Of a stretch of 64,000 nt of DNA, positions 51,515 through 60,229 are shown piece by piece; the stretch's first letter is position 1, and the number at the start of each line of letters is the position of its first letter. Both the position numbers and the translations under genes were made by a program. This DNA comes from a virus: positions 1 to 64,000 of the IMG/VR virus record IMGVR_UViG_3300032296_003714; one strand, given 5' to 3'. Under the pieces are notes generated by a model. It did no database searches. It saw nothing but the letters and a program-made list of their open reading frames with translations, and was not told the origin of the DNA.

Positions 51515-54292
51515 ATGATATCTAACGAAGAAATTGAATCGTTTCTGCATGGAAACGACCCCGAAGAATTTATTGTTGCAATTGAATTCGACTACGCATC
51601 TAACTCCATCTACAAAATCAAAGAGATTCCTGGTAAAGGGAAAGAAATAAGGAAGGACACATTCATACCATTCGCATGGGTTGGAGATTTAAAAGGTCTC
51701 AAGTTTTATAATGATTCCAAAGGAGCTCAAAAAGAAGCCATGACCAAATACGGTATCATGATTGAAAAACTTGAAACTGCGGGAAATGAAAGGCTTGAGA
51801 AAGGAATGACTTTCATGGTTAAATCTCTAAAAGGTTATAGAGAGCTTATTCAGTTTTTTAGAGATGGTGGTTGTGACCCTTGGGGTGACAAGACGAAAGA
51901 TAAAATCACAATTCTACCTCCTGTAGAACAATATCTTATTTCAAAAGAGAAAAGACTATTCAAGGGATTTGAAGACTACAATCAAGTTACCAGACTTGTA
52001 TATGACTTGGAGACAACTTCATTGGAACCAAAAGATGGTCGTATTTTTATGATTGGAATTAAGACTAACAAGGGTTATCACAGAGTTATTGAGTGTATGG
52101 ATGAATCCCAAGAAAGAGGTGCAATTATTGAGTTTTTCAATATAATAGATGAAATAAAACCAAGTATTATTGGTGGTTATAACTCCGCAAACTTCGACTG
52201 GCATTGGATATTCGAAAGATGTTCAATTCTAAAGATTGACCCAAGAAAGGTTTGTAAATCATTACACCCCCAACATTCATTCACAAGAAAAGATAGTATG
52301 TTGAAGTTGGCGAATGAGGTAGAATCTTATGTTCAAACTTCAATATGGGGTTATAATGTTATTGATATTATTCATGCAGTAAGAAGAGCACAAGCAATTA
52401 ATTCTAGCATCAAGTCTGCGGGTTTGAAGTATATTACCAAATATATCAACGCTGAAGCTGCTGACCGTGTATACATTGACCATTTGGATATTGGAAAGAT
52501 GTATGTAAACAAAGAAGAGTTTTGGTTGAACATACAAAACGGTAAATACAGGAAGATTGGTGTTGACCCCAAGATTGATGCAATTTGTGAGAAAAGAACT
52601 GATGTTTATATTAAGACCACAGGAGACAATCTTGTCGAGAGATATCTTGACGATGACTTGGAAGAAACTTTGAAAGTTGACCAAGAGTTTAACCAAGGTT
52701 CATTTCTTCTAGCTGCGATGATTCCAACAACATATGAGAGGGTATCGACTATGGGTACCGCAACTTTGTGGAAGATGTTGATGTTGGCGTGGTCTTATAA
52801 ACACAAACTTGCAATTCCCGCCAAACAGGACAAGACAGACTTCGTAGGAGGTCTTTCCCGACTACTTAAGGTTGGTTATAGTAAGAATGTACTGAAGCTC
52901 GACTTCTCGTCTCTATACCCCTCAATTCAGCTCGTACATGATGTTTTTCCTGATTGTGATGTGACGGGTGCAATGAAAGGTATGTTAAAGTGGTTTCGTG
53001 ATACTCGTATCAAATACAAACAACTTGCTGAACAATACTATGAGACTGATAAAAAGAAGTCAGAATCATATGGTAATAAACAATTACCGATTAAAATATT
53101 CATCAACTCCATGTTCGGTGCTTTGTCCGCTCCACAAGTATTTGCATGGGGAGATATGTACATGGGTGAACAGATTACTTGCACAGGTAGACAGTATCTT
53201 CGTCAGATGATTAGGTTCTTCATGTCAAAAGGATATACCCCACTTGTGATGGATACAGACGGTGTGAACTTCTCAAGTCCTGATGATGTTAACGAAAGAA
53301 AATACATTGGTCGTGGTTTGAATTGGAAAGTTAAATTGGGTAAGGAATACACAGGACCTGAGGCTGATGTTGCTGAGTATAATGATATATTCATGAGGGG
53401 TGAGATGGCTCTTGATACTGACGGTGTTTGGCCTTCTTGTATTAACCTTGCTCGTAAGAACTATGCGGTTATGGACGCCAAAGGAAAGATTAAACTTACA
53501 GGTAATAGTATTAAGTCAAAGAAGCTTCCGATATACATTGAAGATTTCTTGGACAAAGGAATTAAGATGTTACTTGAGGGTGATGGTAAAGCCTTTGTCG
53601 AGTACTACTACGAATACCTACAAAAGATATATGACAAGAAGATACCTCTCGCAAAGATTGCACAAAGAGCGAAGGTTAAGTTGACATTAGATGATTATAA
53701 AAAGAGGTTGAATCAAAAAACAAAAGCGGGTAATAGTATGTCAAGAATGGCTCACATGGAACTTGCCTTGAAGGAAAACCTTAATGTTAATTTGGGTGAT
53801 GTTATCATGTATGTTAATAACGGAACTAAAGCATCACAAGGAGACGTTCAGAAGATGACGGCAAAACAGATTAAAGATACTAATGCTGTTTTACTTCATG
53901 AAAACCCTAGAGCGAAACCGATTACTGAAGGTGTTATGGTTAATTGTTATATGTTAAATTCTAACATTCTTGAAACAAATCCTGATTTGACGGGTGATTA
54001 CAATGTACCAAGAGCAATCACAACATTCAACAAGCGTATTGAACCACTTCTTGTTGTATTCAAACAAGAAATAAGAGATGGTTTACTTGTTGATAATCCT
54101 GATGATAGGGGAATATTCACAACATCACAATGTGAACTTATTAATGGACAACCATTTGAAGAAGGGGACCAAGATAGTTTGGATGAAGTTATGTCACTTT
54201 CTGAGGGTGAGGTGAAGTATTGGGAAAAAAGAGGTTTGAATTCTGATTATATGTATGAATTGGCCGAAGAGGGTTGGGAACAAAAATTATGA
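51515..54292 (+). CDS. 43: DNA polymerase, family B, T4 gp43-like
   Basis: A 925-residue replicative polymerase. The 3'-5' exonuclease has LVYDLETTSL (Asp164, Glu166) and SANFDWHWIFERC. Polymerase motif A is KLDFSSLYPSIQL at about residue 460, motif B PIKIFINSMFGALS at about 525, and motif C VMDTDGVNF at about 578. Size and order match T4 gp43 (898). It replicates phage DNA with proofreading. Codons are richer in C and G than in the glycan genes before it. It converges with, and overlaps by six bases, the next minus-strand gene. Confidence 0.97.
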   Translation: MISNEEIESFLHGNDPEEFIVAIEFDYASNSIYKIKEIPGKGKEIRKDTFIPFAWVGDLKGLKFYNDSKGAQKEAMTKYGIMIEKLETAGNERLEKGMTFMVKSLKGYRELIQFFRDGGCDPWGDKTKDKITILPPVEQYLISKEKRLFKGFEDYNQVTRLVYDLETTSLEPKDGRIFMIGIKTNKGYHRVIECMDESQERGAIIEFFNIIDEIKPSIIGGYNSANFDWHWIFERCSILKIDPRKVCKSLHPQHSFTRKDSMLKLANEVESYVQTSIWGYNVIDIIHAVRRAQAINSSIKSAGLKYITKYINAEAADRVYIDHLDIGKMYVNKEEFWLNIQNGKYRKIGVDPKIDAICEKRTDVYIKTTGDNLVERYLDDDLEETLKVDQEFNQGSFLLAAMIPTTYERVSTMGTATLWKMLMLAWSYKHKLAIPAKQDKTDFVGGLSRLLKVGYSKNVLKLDFSSLYPSIQLVHDVFPDCDVTGAMKGMLKWFRDTRIKYKQLAEQYYETDKKKSESYGNKQLPIKIFINSMFGALSAPQVFAWGDMYMGEQITCTGRQYLRQMIRFFMSKGYTPLVMDTDGVNFSSPDDVNERKYIGRGLNWKVKLGKEYTGPEADVAEYNDIFMRGEMALDTDGVWPSCINLARKNYAVMDAKGKIKLTGNSIKSKKLPIYIEDFLDKGIKMLLEGDGKAFVEYYYEYLQKIYDKKIPLAKIAQRAKVKLTLDDYKKRLNQKTKAGNSMSRMAHMELALKENLNVNLGDVIMYVNNGTKASQGDVQKMTAKQIKDTNAVLLHENPRAKPITEGVMVNCYMLNSNILETNPDLTGDYNVPRAITTFNKRIEPLLVVFKQEIRDGLLVDNPDDRGIFTTSQCELINGQPFEEGDQDSLDEVMSLSEGEVKYWEKRGLNSDYMYELAEEGWEQKL

Positions 54293-54622
54293 TTGTTTCA
54301 ACCCGTCAGATGATAAAATGTACCAATTACCACCACAAAATCTAAATTCAACACACGCACCACGGTCCATTTCAATCTCATCGAATTCCTCATCAATTCT
54401 TCCCACATCTGGTTTTATTACCATATGAGTTAATGCCTTAACTACTGTGTGGTCTGTTGTTCTTGAATCTAAAGTAATTGTACTTGATGGTACACCTTTT
54501 ACAATTACACAATCTTCTCCTTGAGTGGAGTATTCTGATTCTGAAACTATTGATACTTCAGAAGTGTTAAGTATTCTACCGTGAATTATTCTTTGTGATG
54601 GGATAGTTTTGATTATTGCCAT
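54287..54622 (-). CDS. Small unknown protein, probably structural
   Basis: A 111-residue beta-rich protein (IIKTIPSQRIIHGRILNTSEVSIV; VEFRFCGGNWYILSSDGLKQ). The ending, with FRFCGGNWYILSSDG, resembles short phage virion or fibre-tip domains, but no family is named. The ATG at 54622 is preferred over an upstream TTG. It follows the neck-type gene by six bases and so is probably a late gene. Confidence 0.6.
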   Translation of the reverse strand: MAIIKTIPSQRIIHGRILNTSEVSIVSESEYSTQGEDCVIVKGVPSSTITLDSRTTDHTVVKALTHMVIKPDVGRIDEEFDEIEMDRGACVEFRFCGGNWYILSSDGLKQS

Positions 54623-54628
54623 AAACAA

Positions 54629-55750
54629 TTATATTACATAAATTTGTCTTGGGAAAGCGTGAAACTTCAGTTGTTTATTTAAGTTTTCAGCAATTAATGC
54701 TTCTTTTTCCATTTGTTTTTCAGGTCTCAATCTTTCCAATCTTAATTTAAGTTCTTCCTCAAGTTTTGATTTTTCGTCTTTAGATTCTGTCAACAAACTT
54801 GTGTAATCCATTTGTATTTCAGAGTCTGGTGTTTTGAGATTACCTGAATATTTTCCTCTTACTCTGGCTAATGTTTCTTTAACATAAGCAGTAAACCATC
54901 TTCTAACCCATTGTTTTGCTGGGTCATTTAAATCAGCCCACTCAAGAGTCCCAATAGGAACATCTGTAGGTAGTTTAATTATATCAGGGTTTTGTTTTAA
55001 ACAGTCGTTTCTATCTTTTCCTGTTGTATCGTAATACCAATACCAAACTTGCTTTCCTGCATACATGCTATAATTTGACCAATTAAACCTACCTCCCGGA
55101 GTGTTCATCAAATGAACTAATTTCTTTCCGTCAGGTAAACCTGTTATTCTATAAGTTAAACTACCACCTAAAATTCTATTCAAAATGTTTGCCTCTTGGG
55201 CTCTTAACAAATAATCAAAACCTGACATCATAAAGTAAGAACCTTGATATCCAAATTGAGCATACCCTGCTTGGTTAGCACCAAGACCAATACCATCGAA
55301 ACCAAATCCACCACCAACACCACCGAGTCCAAACATTGTCCAAGGTTGGTTACTGAACCATAATAGTTCGTTCACCTCTCTACCGGCGGGTATTTCATAT
55401 AATTGTGTGTTTGCACTAAGGGTGAAATAATCTTTCTTTAATACCCAAGGACCTACTGTTTGTAGACCTACAATCTTAGAATATGAATATTGAAACTGTT
55501 GTTCAAAGTTCATTGTTCTTGTAATCAACGCGTTTGCCACGGATTGATTGTTCATATCAAGATTAACAAGATTTACCCACTGTGATTCGATAAGCCAATC
55601 CAAAATGTATTGTTGATAATCTCCAATAGATAATTCCATTAGAGAATCCATCATTTCGTCTTGTATTTCAACACTCCTAATAGGAGCACCTAACAAGTGT
55701 TTAATTCTTGTATAAATCTGACTTCTTTCTGGTTCTGCTATAACTGACAT
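54629..55750 (-). CDS. 13: Neck protein, T4 gp13-like
   Basis: A 373-residue protein with the head-completion pattern: IYTRIKHLLGAPIRSVEIQDEMMDSLMELSIGDYQQYI at the start, a Gly-rich middle insert (GLGGVGGGFGFDGIGLG, about 145-165), and the C-terminal WVRRWFTAYVKETLARVRGKYSG, MDYTSLLTESKDEKSKLEEEL. The start and end blocks are those I know from gp13 of T4-like cyanophages. It would close the head at the portal with gp14. A TATTTATA box is three bases upstream. Confidence 0.7.
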   Translation of the reverse strand: MSVIAEPERSQIYTRIKHLLGAPIRSVEIQDEMMDSLMELSIGDYQQYILDWLIESQWVNLVNLDMNNQSVANALITRTMNFEQQFQYSYSKIVGLQTVGPWVLKKDYFTLSANTQLYEIPAGREVNELLWFSNQPWTMFGLGGVGGGFGFDGIGLGANQAGYAQFGYQGSYFMMSGFDYLLRAQEANILNRILGGSLTYRITGLPDGKKLVHLMNTPGGRFNWSNYSMYAGKQVWYWYYDTTGKDRNDCLKQNPDIIKLPTDVPIGTLEWADLNDPAKQWVRRWFTAYVKETLARVRGKYSGNLKTPDSEIQMDYTSLLTESKDEKSKLEEELKLRLERLRPEKQMEKEALIAENLNKQLKFHAFPRQIYVI

Positions 55751-55753
55751 ACC

Positions 55754-55761
55754 TATAAATA
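55754..55761 (-). promoter_or_regulatory. Putative late promoter box TATTTATA with near-leaderless spacing
   Basis: On the minus strand TATTTATA is followed by GGT and the start codon at 55750, in the 17-base gap after the helicase gene. Confidence 0.5.
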
Positions 55762-55767
55762 TGTTAG

Positions 55768-57516
55768 TTATCTCATTTCATTAATTTTATTCATTATCTC
55801 TTCAACGAAGTCTGCATCATTTAAATTGTCACCCATTACAGTGGCAATAACTTGTTTTTTTGCAATTAAAATATCATAAATTAAACCTTCAATTGTGTTT
55901 TCAAATAGTGGGTAATAAACCAAAACATTATTTTTTTGACCGATACGATACGCCCTATCCTCAGCTTGTGAGTGGTCTGAAGGTAAAAAAGACAAATCGT
56001 TCATTATAACAGCTTCGGCTGCGGTCAAAGTAATACCAACACCCGCAGCTTTTATATTACCAACAAAAACTTTTACCTTATCGTTTTCTTGAAATTGGTC
56101 TACACTATTTTGTCTTTCTATTTTAGACATTGACCCATCCACTTTTACAGCTTGTTTACCAAAATGGTTAACAATCTGATTAAGTGAGTCTGTAAAATTA
56201 CAGAATATGATAACTTTTTTATCTTGTTCAATAATATTTTCCGATAACTCTATAGTCTGTTGTATTTTTTCATTTGCAATTACTTGTCTAACTTTAGTCA
56301 GTTTTGTAAATTGAACAGTTAAAGATTTTGATTCTTCAGGGTTGCTTCTATACCATTCAAAATATTCCCCCATTAATTCTTCGTAAGCTTTAGATTTTAA
56401 TCTCAAGTAAACAGGAGTAATGATTTTATCAGGTAAATCCAAAACATCTTCTTTCAATCTTCTTAGTATTGTACCTGATGTTCTGTCTCTTAATTCCTCT
56501 AAGTTTGATGAACCCATCACATTCCAAACTTTTCTTGGTCCTACTTTAAATTGATATCCTGAACAATATCGTATTACGTAAGCCATCCAATTTTTTGCAA
56601 CAGGAGAATCAACTAAACTAAGAAGGTTATAGTAATCAATAGGTCGTGATGTCATCGGTGTTCCTGTCAACAACCACAATCTTTCAATATCTTTAACAAT
56701 ATCATTAATTAATTTTGTTCTTTGGGCTTGAGCATTTTTTATGTAATGAGCTTCGTCAACAATAACCAAATCAAAATCCGCTTTCAAAATTTGAGAATCG
56801 GTTTTCTTTTTTGTATCGTGAAAGTTTTTGATGATATCATAATTGATAATTACAAAATCATGTTCAGTACTAAAATTTTTACTCTCCGCAATATAGACAG
56901 GTCTGTCAGTGTAGTTTTCTATCTCCCTTTTCCAGTTTATTTTCAGAGTTGCAGGACAAATGATTAGTATTTTTTTTGCCTTCGTTTCCAAAGCAGCAAT
57001 AATGGTACTTGTAGTTTTACCAAGGCCCATATCGTCAGCGAGAATAAATTTTTTATTCTCAACCAACTTTTGAATAGACTCTTTTTGATGTTCCATTGGA
57101 GGTCTGTTCTTATACTTTGAATAATCAATAACAACATTTTTAACGGTGTTATCTTTAATCAAAGATGCTTTCGGAACCCAAAAATCACTTAGTTCTCCAT
57201 CTTGAAAAAATTTTCCCCAAACATGATAAGCTTTATCACTCTCGGCCAATAATTTTTCTATCCATATTTTTTCGGGAACTACTGTTAGAAGTTTATCATT
57301 AGCAAATTTCTGTGCAAAGTAAGCGTCAAGAACAACCCATTTTTTTGCAACTTTGGGGTTCTTATTATGGTTATTTAAAATGTATTCGGATTGACTTCTA
57401 GTCGGATAAAACTTTCGGTTTATCTGTGATTTTCTTTTTAGTTCTATAATATAATTGTTAGAACCTTCGTAAGATTCAAGTATGTCTAATGCCTTTGACT
57501 CTAACGTTTGTTCCAT
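55768..57516 (-). CDS. SNF2-type DNA helicase (SMARCAL1/UvsW-like role)
   Basis: A 582-residue SF2 helicase. Walker A is DDMGLGKTTS (161-170), DEAHYIKN begins at 254, LWLLTGTPM is motif III, IIFCNFTDSL is motif IV, GNIKAAGVGITLTAA is motif V and SQAEDRAYRIGQ is motif VI. The motifs QxxGRxxRxGQ-like (AEDRAYRIGQ) place it in SNF2 rather than RecG-type families. T4 uses UvsW for fork regression; this protein may take that role. The first 130 residues are an unassigned N-terminal domain. It follows a SET-domain gene by two bases. Confidence 0.9.
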   Translation of the reverse strand: MEQTLESKALDILESYEGSNNYIIELKRKSQINRKFYPTRSQSEYILNNHNKNPKVAKKWVVLDAYFAQKFANDKLLTVVPEKIWIEKLLAESDKAYHVWGKFFQDGELSDFWVPKASLIKDNTVKNVVIDYSKYKNRPPMEHQKESIQKLVENKKFILADDMGLGKTTSTIIAALETKAKKILIICPATLKINWKREIENYTDRPVYIAESKNFSTEHDFVIINYDIIKNFHDTKKKTDSQILKADFDLVIVDEAHYIKNAQAQRTKLINDIVKDIERLWLLTGTPMTSRPIDYYNLLSLVDSPVAKNWMAYVIRYCSGYQFKVGPRKVWNVMGSSNLEELRDRTSGTILRRLKEDVLDLPDKIITPVYLRLKSKAYEELMGEYFEWYRSNPEESKSLTVQFTKLTKVRQVIANEKIQQTIELSENIIEQDKKVIIFCNFTDSLNQIVNHFGKQAVKVDGSMSKIERQNSVDQFQENDKVKVFVGNIKAAGVGITLTAAEAVIMNDLSFLPSDHSQAEDRAYRIGQKNNVLVYYPLFENTIEGLIYDILIAKKQVIATVMGDNLNDADFVEEIMNKINEMR

Positions 57517-57518
57517 AA

Positions 57519-57917
57519 TTACTTAACCTCAGTATGAGTTCTCCCATCGAGCCAATATCCATCACCACCATAATATGTTAATATTTCTTCATATGGGTTT
57601 ATGTTTTTGAGGGCAAAAAATTCAAAAGTTTCATTTGTTAAATTTGACCTCCATCCGGCATTTGGTGTATTAGAATGATTATACAAGGAACCCCAACCCC
57701 AAGCAATAACTTGTTTATCCCAAAAATCAGTACCTTGTGGCCAGTTAAATCTATAATCGATGAGAATATCACTAACTTGACCCTTAGGTATTTTTAGGTC
57801 ATGAATTGGACACTCCTCGATAATCTCACCCTCAATTATAAAAGTATTTGCAAAAACACCTAGTCCATGTATTTTACTTTTAGATATAAAAATTTTTGTG
57901 GGGGGAAATATTCTCAT
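57519..57917 (-). CDS. SET-domain protein (putative lysine methyltransferase)
   Basis: A 132-residue protein that is almost only a SET domain: KIHGLGVFANTFIIEGEIIEECP at the N-terminus, WGSLYNHSNTPNAGW (the NH..xPN motif) and FFALKNINPYEEILTYYG at the C-terminus. The conserved Asn-His and Tyr of active SET enzymes are present. SET proteins methylate protein lysines with SAM. Viral versions are known (vSET); prokaryotic phages rarely have one that is well studied. It opens a minus-strand transcript with the helicase, with no TATTTAT box. Confidence 0.85.
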   Translation of the reverse strand: MRIFPPTKIFISKSKIHGLGVFANTFIIEGEIIEECPIHDLKIPKGQVSDILIDYRFNWPQGTDFWDKQVIAWGWGSLYNHSNTPNAGWRSNLTNETFEFFALKNINPYEEILTYYGGDGYWLDGRTHTEVK

Positions 57918-57949
57918 AGTTTTTGTGTTAAATATATAAAGAAATTAAG

Positions 57950-57957
57950 TATTTATC
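57950..57957 (+). promoter_or_regulatory. Putative late promoter box TATTTATC
   Basis: The box ends nine bases before the ATG at 57967 in the 49-base divergent gap between the SET gene and the neck-type gene. Confidence 0.5.
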
Positions 57958-57966
57958 AAATATACT

Positions 57967-58482
57967 ATGCAAGAAAAATTAGTTCCAATAACAAGGTTAG
58001 GTAGATTCTTCGGAGGAGAAGACTATGCTTTGGACATTGATATGGGTCAGGAATGGCTTGAGGGTGATATGAACTTCACGGTTGTATTATACCGTGTTGA
58101 TAGATATAAAACCAAAACAGATGATGTTTATGGTGAGGCTGTTTCCGATGGGATACAGTTCCTTCCTCCAGTAGAACTTAAAGGGTATGTTCAAATTTTA
58201 GCTCCAACAAATCAAAGAGTTGGTCAAAGTAAAGTTGAATTGGATGAACCGGGTAACATGAGGTTTTCCATATATCAAAAGTATTTGGATGACTTACAGG
58301 TCGATATTGCTTTTGGTGATTATGTAGGATATTACGAAACTGAAACTAGAGTTAGATATTACAGTGTTGCGGATGATGGAAGGGTTGTTTCAGATAATAA
58401 ACATACTTACGGTGGATATAGACCATTCTATAGAACAATAGTCGCCACACCAGTAAGTCAAAATGAATTCAGAGGTTTATGA
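57967..58482 (+). CDS. Neck protein, gp14-like
   Basis: A 171-residue beta-rich protein: GRFFGGEDYALDIDMGQEW, VVLYRVDRYKTKTDD, PGNMRFSIYQKYLDDLQVDIAFGDYVGYYET and the C-terminal HTYGGYRPFYRTIVATPVSQNEF. The last block and the FGDYV strand recall gp14 neck proteins of T4-like phages, though this one is shorter than T4 gp14 (256). It would cap the head between gp13 and the tail. Followed, with four-base overlap, by the next gene. Confidence 0.55.
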   Translation: MQEKLVPITRLGRFFGGEDYALDIDMGQEWLEGDMNFTVVLYRVDRYKTKTDDVYGEAVSDGIQFLPPVELKGYVQILAPTNQRVGQSKVELDEPGNMRFSIYQKYLDDLQVDIAFGDYVGYYETETRVRYYSVADDGRVVSDNKHTYGGYRPFYRTIVATPVSQNEFRGL

Positions 58483-58898
58483 TTATTCTAATATCAGAAT
58501 CACAAAAAGATGTTTTGAGGAAAAACATAATTGGACAAAAAGTTATGGTATATTACAATCTACATAAACATACTTTTTCTGTGCAAAAAAATGGAATAGT
58601 TGTTTTACATGCCGATTTTTTGAAATTATCTGATGTTGAATTCAGAGTTAGAAAGGGTGGGTTAGAAAAAGTAAGAAAAGAAAAAGTTAAGAATGTTCAT
58701 GCGTTTGTTATTGGAACATTAGAAGATTTTTGTGAGTTCCCATGTCCTGATATTCCACAAGACATGGAAGGAGAGATTATATCATATAATCCATATAAAC
58801 ATGATAGCTTTGTTGTTAAGTCAACACAAGAACCAATATTTCATGGTGATGAGGTAAATATGGTTAATAGTCATAATAAAATTTATTTATTAAAATAA
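58479..58898 (+). CDS. Unknown conserved phage protein
   Basis: A 139-residue protein starting MIILISESQKDVLRKNI. The central block VYYNLHKHTFSVQKNGIVVLHADFLKLSDVEFRVRKGGLEKVRKEKVKNVHAFVIG is a pattern I associate with a family of unassigned phage proteins. The N-terminus has the ISES-type tag shared with the gene at 63494. It is between two tail-neck genes and overlaps the preceding one by four bases. Role unknown. Confidence 0.65.
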   Translation: MIILISESQKDVLRKNIIGQKVMVYYNLHKHTFSVQKNGIVVLHADFLKLSDVEFRVRKGGLEKVRKEKVKNVHAFVIGTLEDFCEFPCPDIPQDMEGEIISYNPYKHDSFVVKSTQEPIFHGDEVNMVNSHNKIYLLK

Positions 58899-58899
58899 C

Positions 58900-59943
58900 A
58901 TGGCGTTTCCTGTACAAATAAAAAAATCACTCCCTTTAGTTCCCAACAAAACTTTATACGCAAGAAGGGAACAACTTAAGGATTACATTAACAAAGACGG
59001 TACGTACTTACCTCAATCTGTTTTGCATGCAGATTTAGATAGAGGCATGTTAGATTTTGTTAAGAATGATTTGAAGTTGGTTACCTCAGGAAAGATTGTT
59101 CCAATGATTGATACAATCATAACAACTCAAAACTGGTCACAATTTGCAGAAACGTGGAGTTTTGTTGACCAAGATTTCAATGTCAGTGTTCCATTCATTA
59201 CAGTTGTTAGACAACCTGAAGTTAAATATGGTACAAACCCATCACTACAATGGACTATCCCAAATAGAAAAGAATTTTACTATGCCTCCGTACCAACATG
59301 GAACGGTAATCAAGAAGGCATGGACATTTATAAAATACCACAACCAGTTCCTGTTGATATCACATATAATGTGAGAATTGTTTGTAACAGAATGAGGGAA
59401 TTAAATGGGTTTAATAAAACTGTTCTTCAGAAATTTTCTTCAAGGCAAGCATATACTTTTATCAAAGGTCAATATGTTCCAATTATAATGAATTCAGTAA
59501 GTGATGAAAGTATATCAGATTTGGATAAGAGAAAATATTATGTTCAAAATTATGATTTCACTATGCTTGGTTATCTTATTGATGAAGATGAGTTCGAAGT
59601 TAAACCGGCAATATCCAGAATTTTACAAGTTATGGAAATAGAGGGGTACACCCCTGTCGGAAAAAAGAATGAACTATATCCAAAAAACCCTGATTTGTTT
59701 ACCCAAGAATTTTTGTTTGTTACCGGTAATACTATGTTAAGTGATATAATGGACTATATGGTAAACATGACTGTAGACTCAACTACAAACGTATCAAGTT
59801 ATGATGTTTATATTAACAACCAATATTATGGTACCGATGTTAATGAAATATTAATTAACACGAACGATGTACTTAGGGTTGAGGTTGTAAAAACAGACAA
59901 CTCTTTGGAGTCAAAAATTTTATTTACAAACAAGTTACTTTAA
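58900..59943 (+). CDS. Virion structural protein, tail completion candidate (gp15-like position)
   Basis: A 347-residue protein. Conserved-looking blocks include NWSQFAETWSFVDQDFNVSVPFITVVRQPEVKYGTNPSLQWTIPNRKEFYYASVPTWNG, IYKIPQPVPVDITYNVRIVCNRMRELN, SRQAYTFIKGQYVPI and DFTMLGYLIDEDEFEVKPAI. I recall this pattern from T4-like phages annotated as virion proteins; the place between neck genes and tail sheath suggests gp15, the tail terminator. The exact T4 counterpart is inferred. A 100-residue C-terminal domain follows. Confidence 0.65.
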   Translation: MAFPVQIKKSLPLVPNKTLYARREQLKDYINKDGTYLPQSVLHADLDRGMLDFVKNDLKLVTSGKIVPMIDTIITTQNWSQFAETWSFVDQDFNVSVPFITVVRQPEVKYGTNPSLQWTIPNRKEFYYASVPTWNGNQEGMDIYKIPQPVPVDITYNVRIVCNRMRELNGFNKTVLQKFSSRQAYTFIKGQYVPIIMNSVSDESISDLDKRKYYVQNYDFTMLGYLIDEDEFEVKPAISRILQVMEIEGYTPVGKKNELYPKNPDLFTQEFLFVTGNTMLSDIMDYMVNMTVDSTTNVSSYDVYINNQYYGTDVNEILINTNDVLRVEVVKTDNSLESKILFTNKLL

Positions 59944-60107
59944 TTTTCTCCGTAGATATCTTTCTTCTCTTTACACTTTTCAAGAATTAATTGTTCAAGA
60001 AATTTATAAATTTTTATACCTTTCTTGTCACAATATTTTTTCAGTACTTTGTGTACATCCTCAGATATTTTAATGTTTTTTATTTTGTTGTCGTATAGTT
60101 TACCCAT
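59940..60107 (-). CDS. 55-residue ribbon-helix-helix-like protein
   Basis: A short gene missed by length cut-offs. It encodes MGKLYDNKIKNIKISEDVHK, then VLKKYCDKKGIKIYKFLEQLILEKC and a Lys/Glu tail. A beta strand (IKISED), a helix and a second helix in that order is the ribbon-helix-helix pattern of small DNA-binding repressors and antitoxins. Its stop overlaps the stop of the convergent upstream gene by three bases. The 122 bases between it and the tail sheath gene hold its promoter and that of the sheath. A regulator of the tail genes is possible. Confidence 0.65.
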   Translation of the reverse strand: MGKLYDNKIKNIKISEDVHKVLKKYCDKKGIKIYKFLEQLILEKCKEKKDIYGEN

Positions 60108-60187
60108 AAAAGATAAAAAAGGCAGAATATATTCATACTAAATACAAATAGATTATAAAAAGTAAAGTTTTTTCATTCGTTATCTAA

Positions 60188-60195
60188 TATTTATG
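60188..60195 (+). promoter_or_regulatory. Putative late promoter box TATTTATG before tail sheath
   Basis: The box ends 34 bases before the sheath ATG at 60230; the leader between them is A-rich. Confidence 0.5.
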
Positions 60196-60229
60196 AATAA
60201 AAATAAATCTTTTTTAGAAACCAATAATA

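Noticed and set aside
60108-60229. Further small gene or RNA in the gap before the tail sheath
   Set aside because: The stretch is A/T-rich without an open frame of interest or a stable hairpin; it probably only holds promoters.
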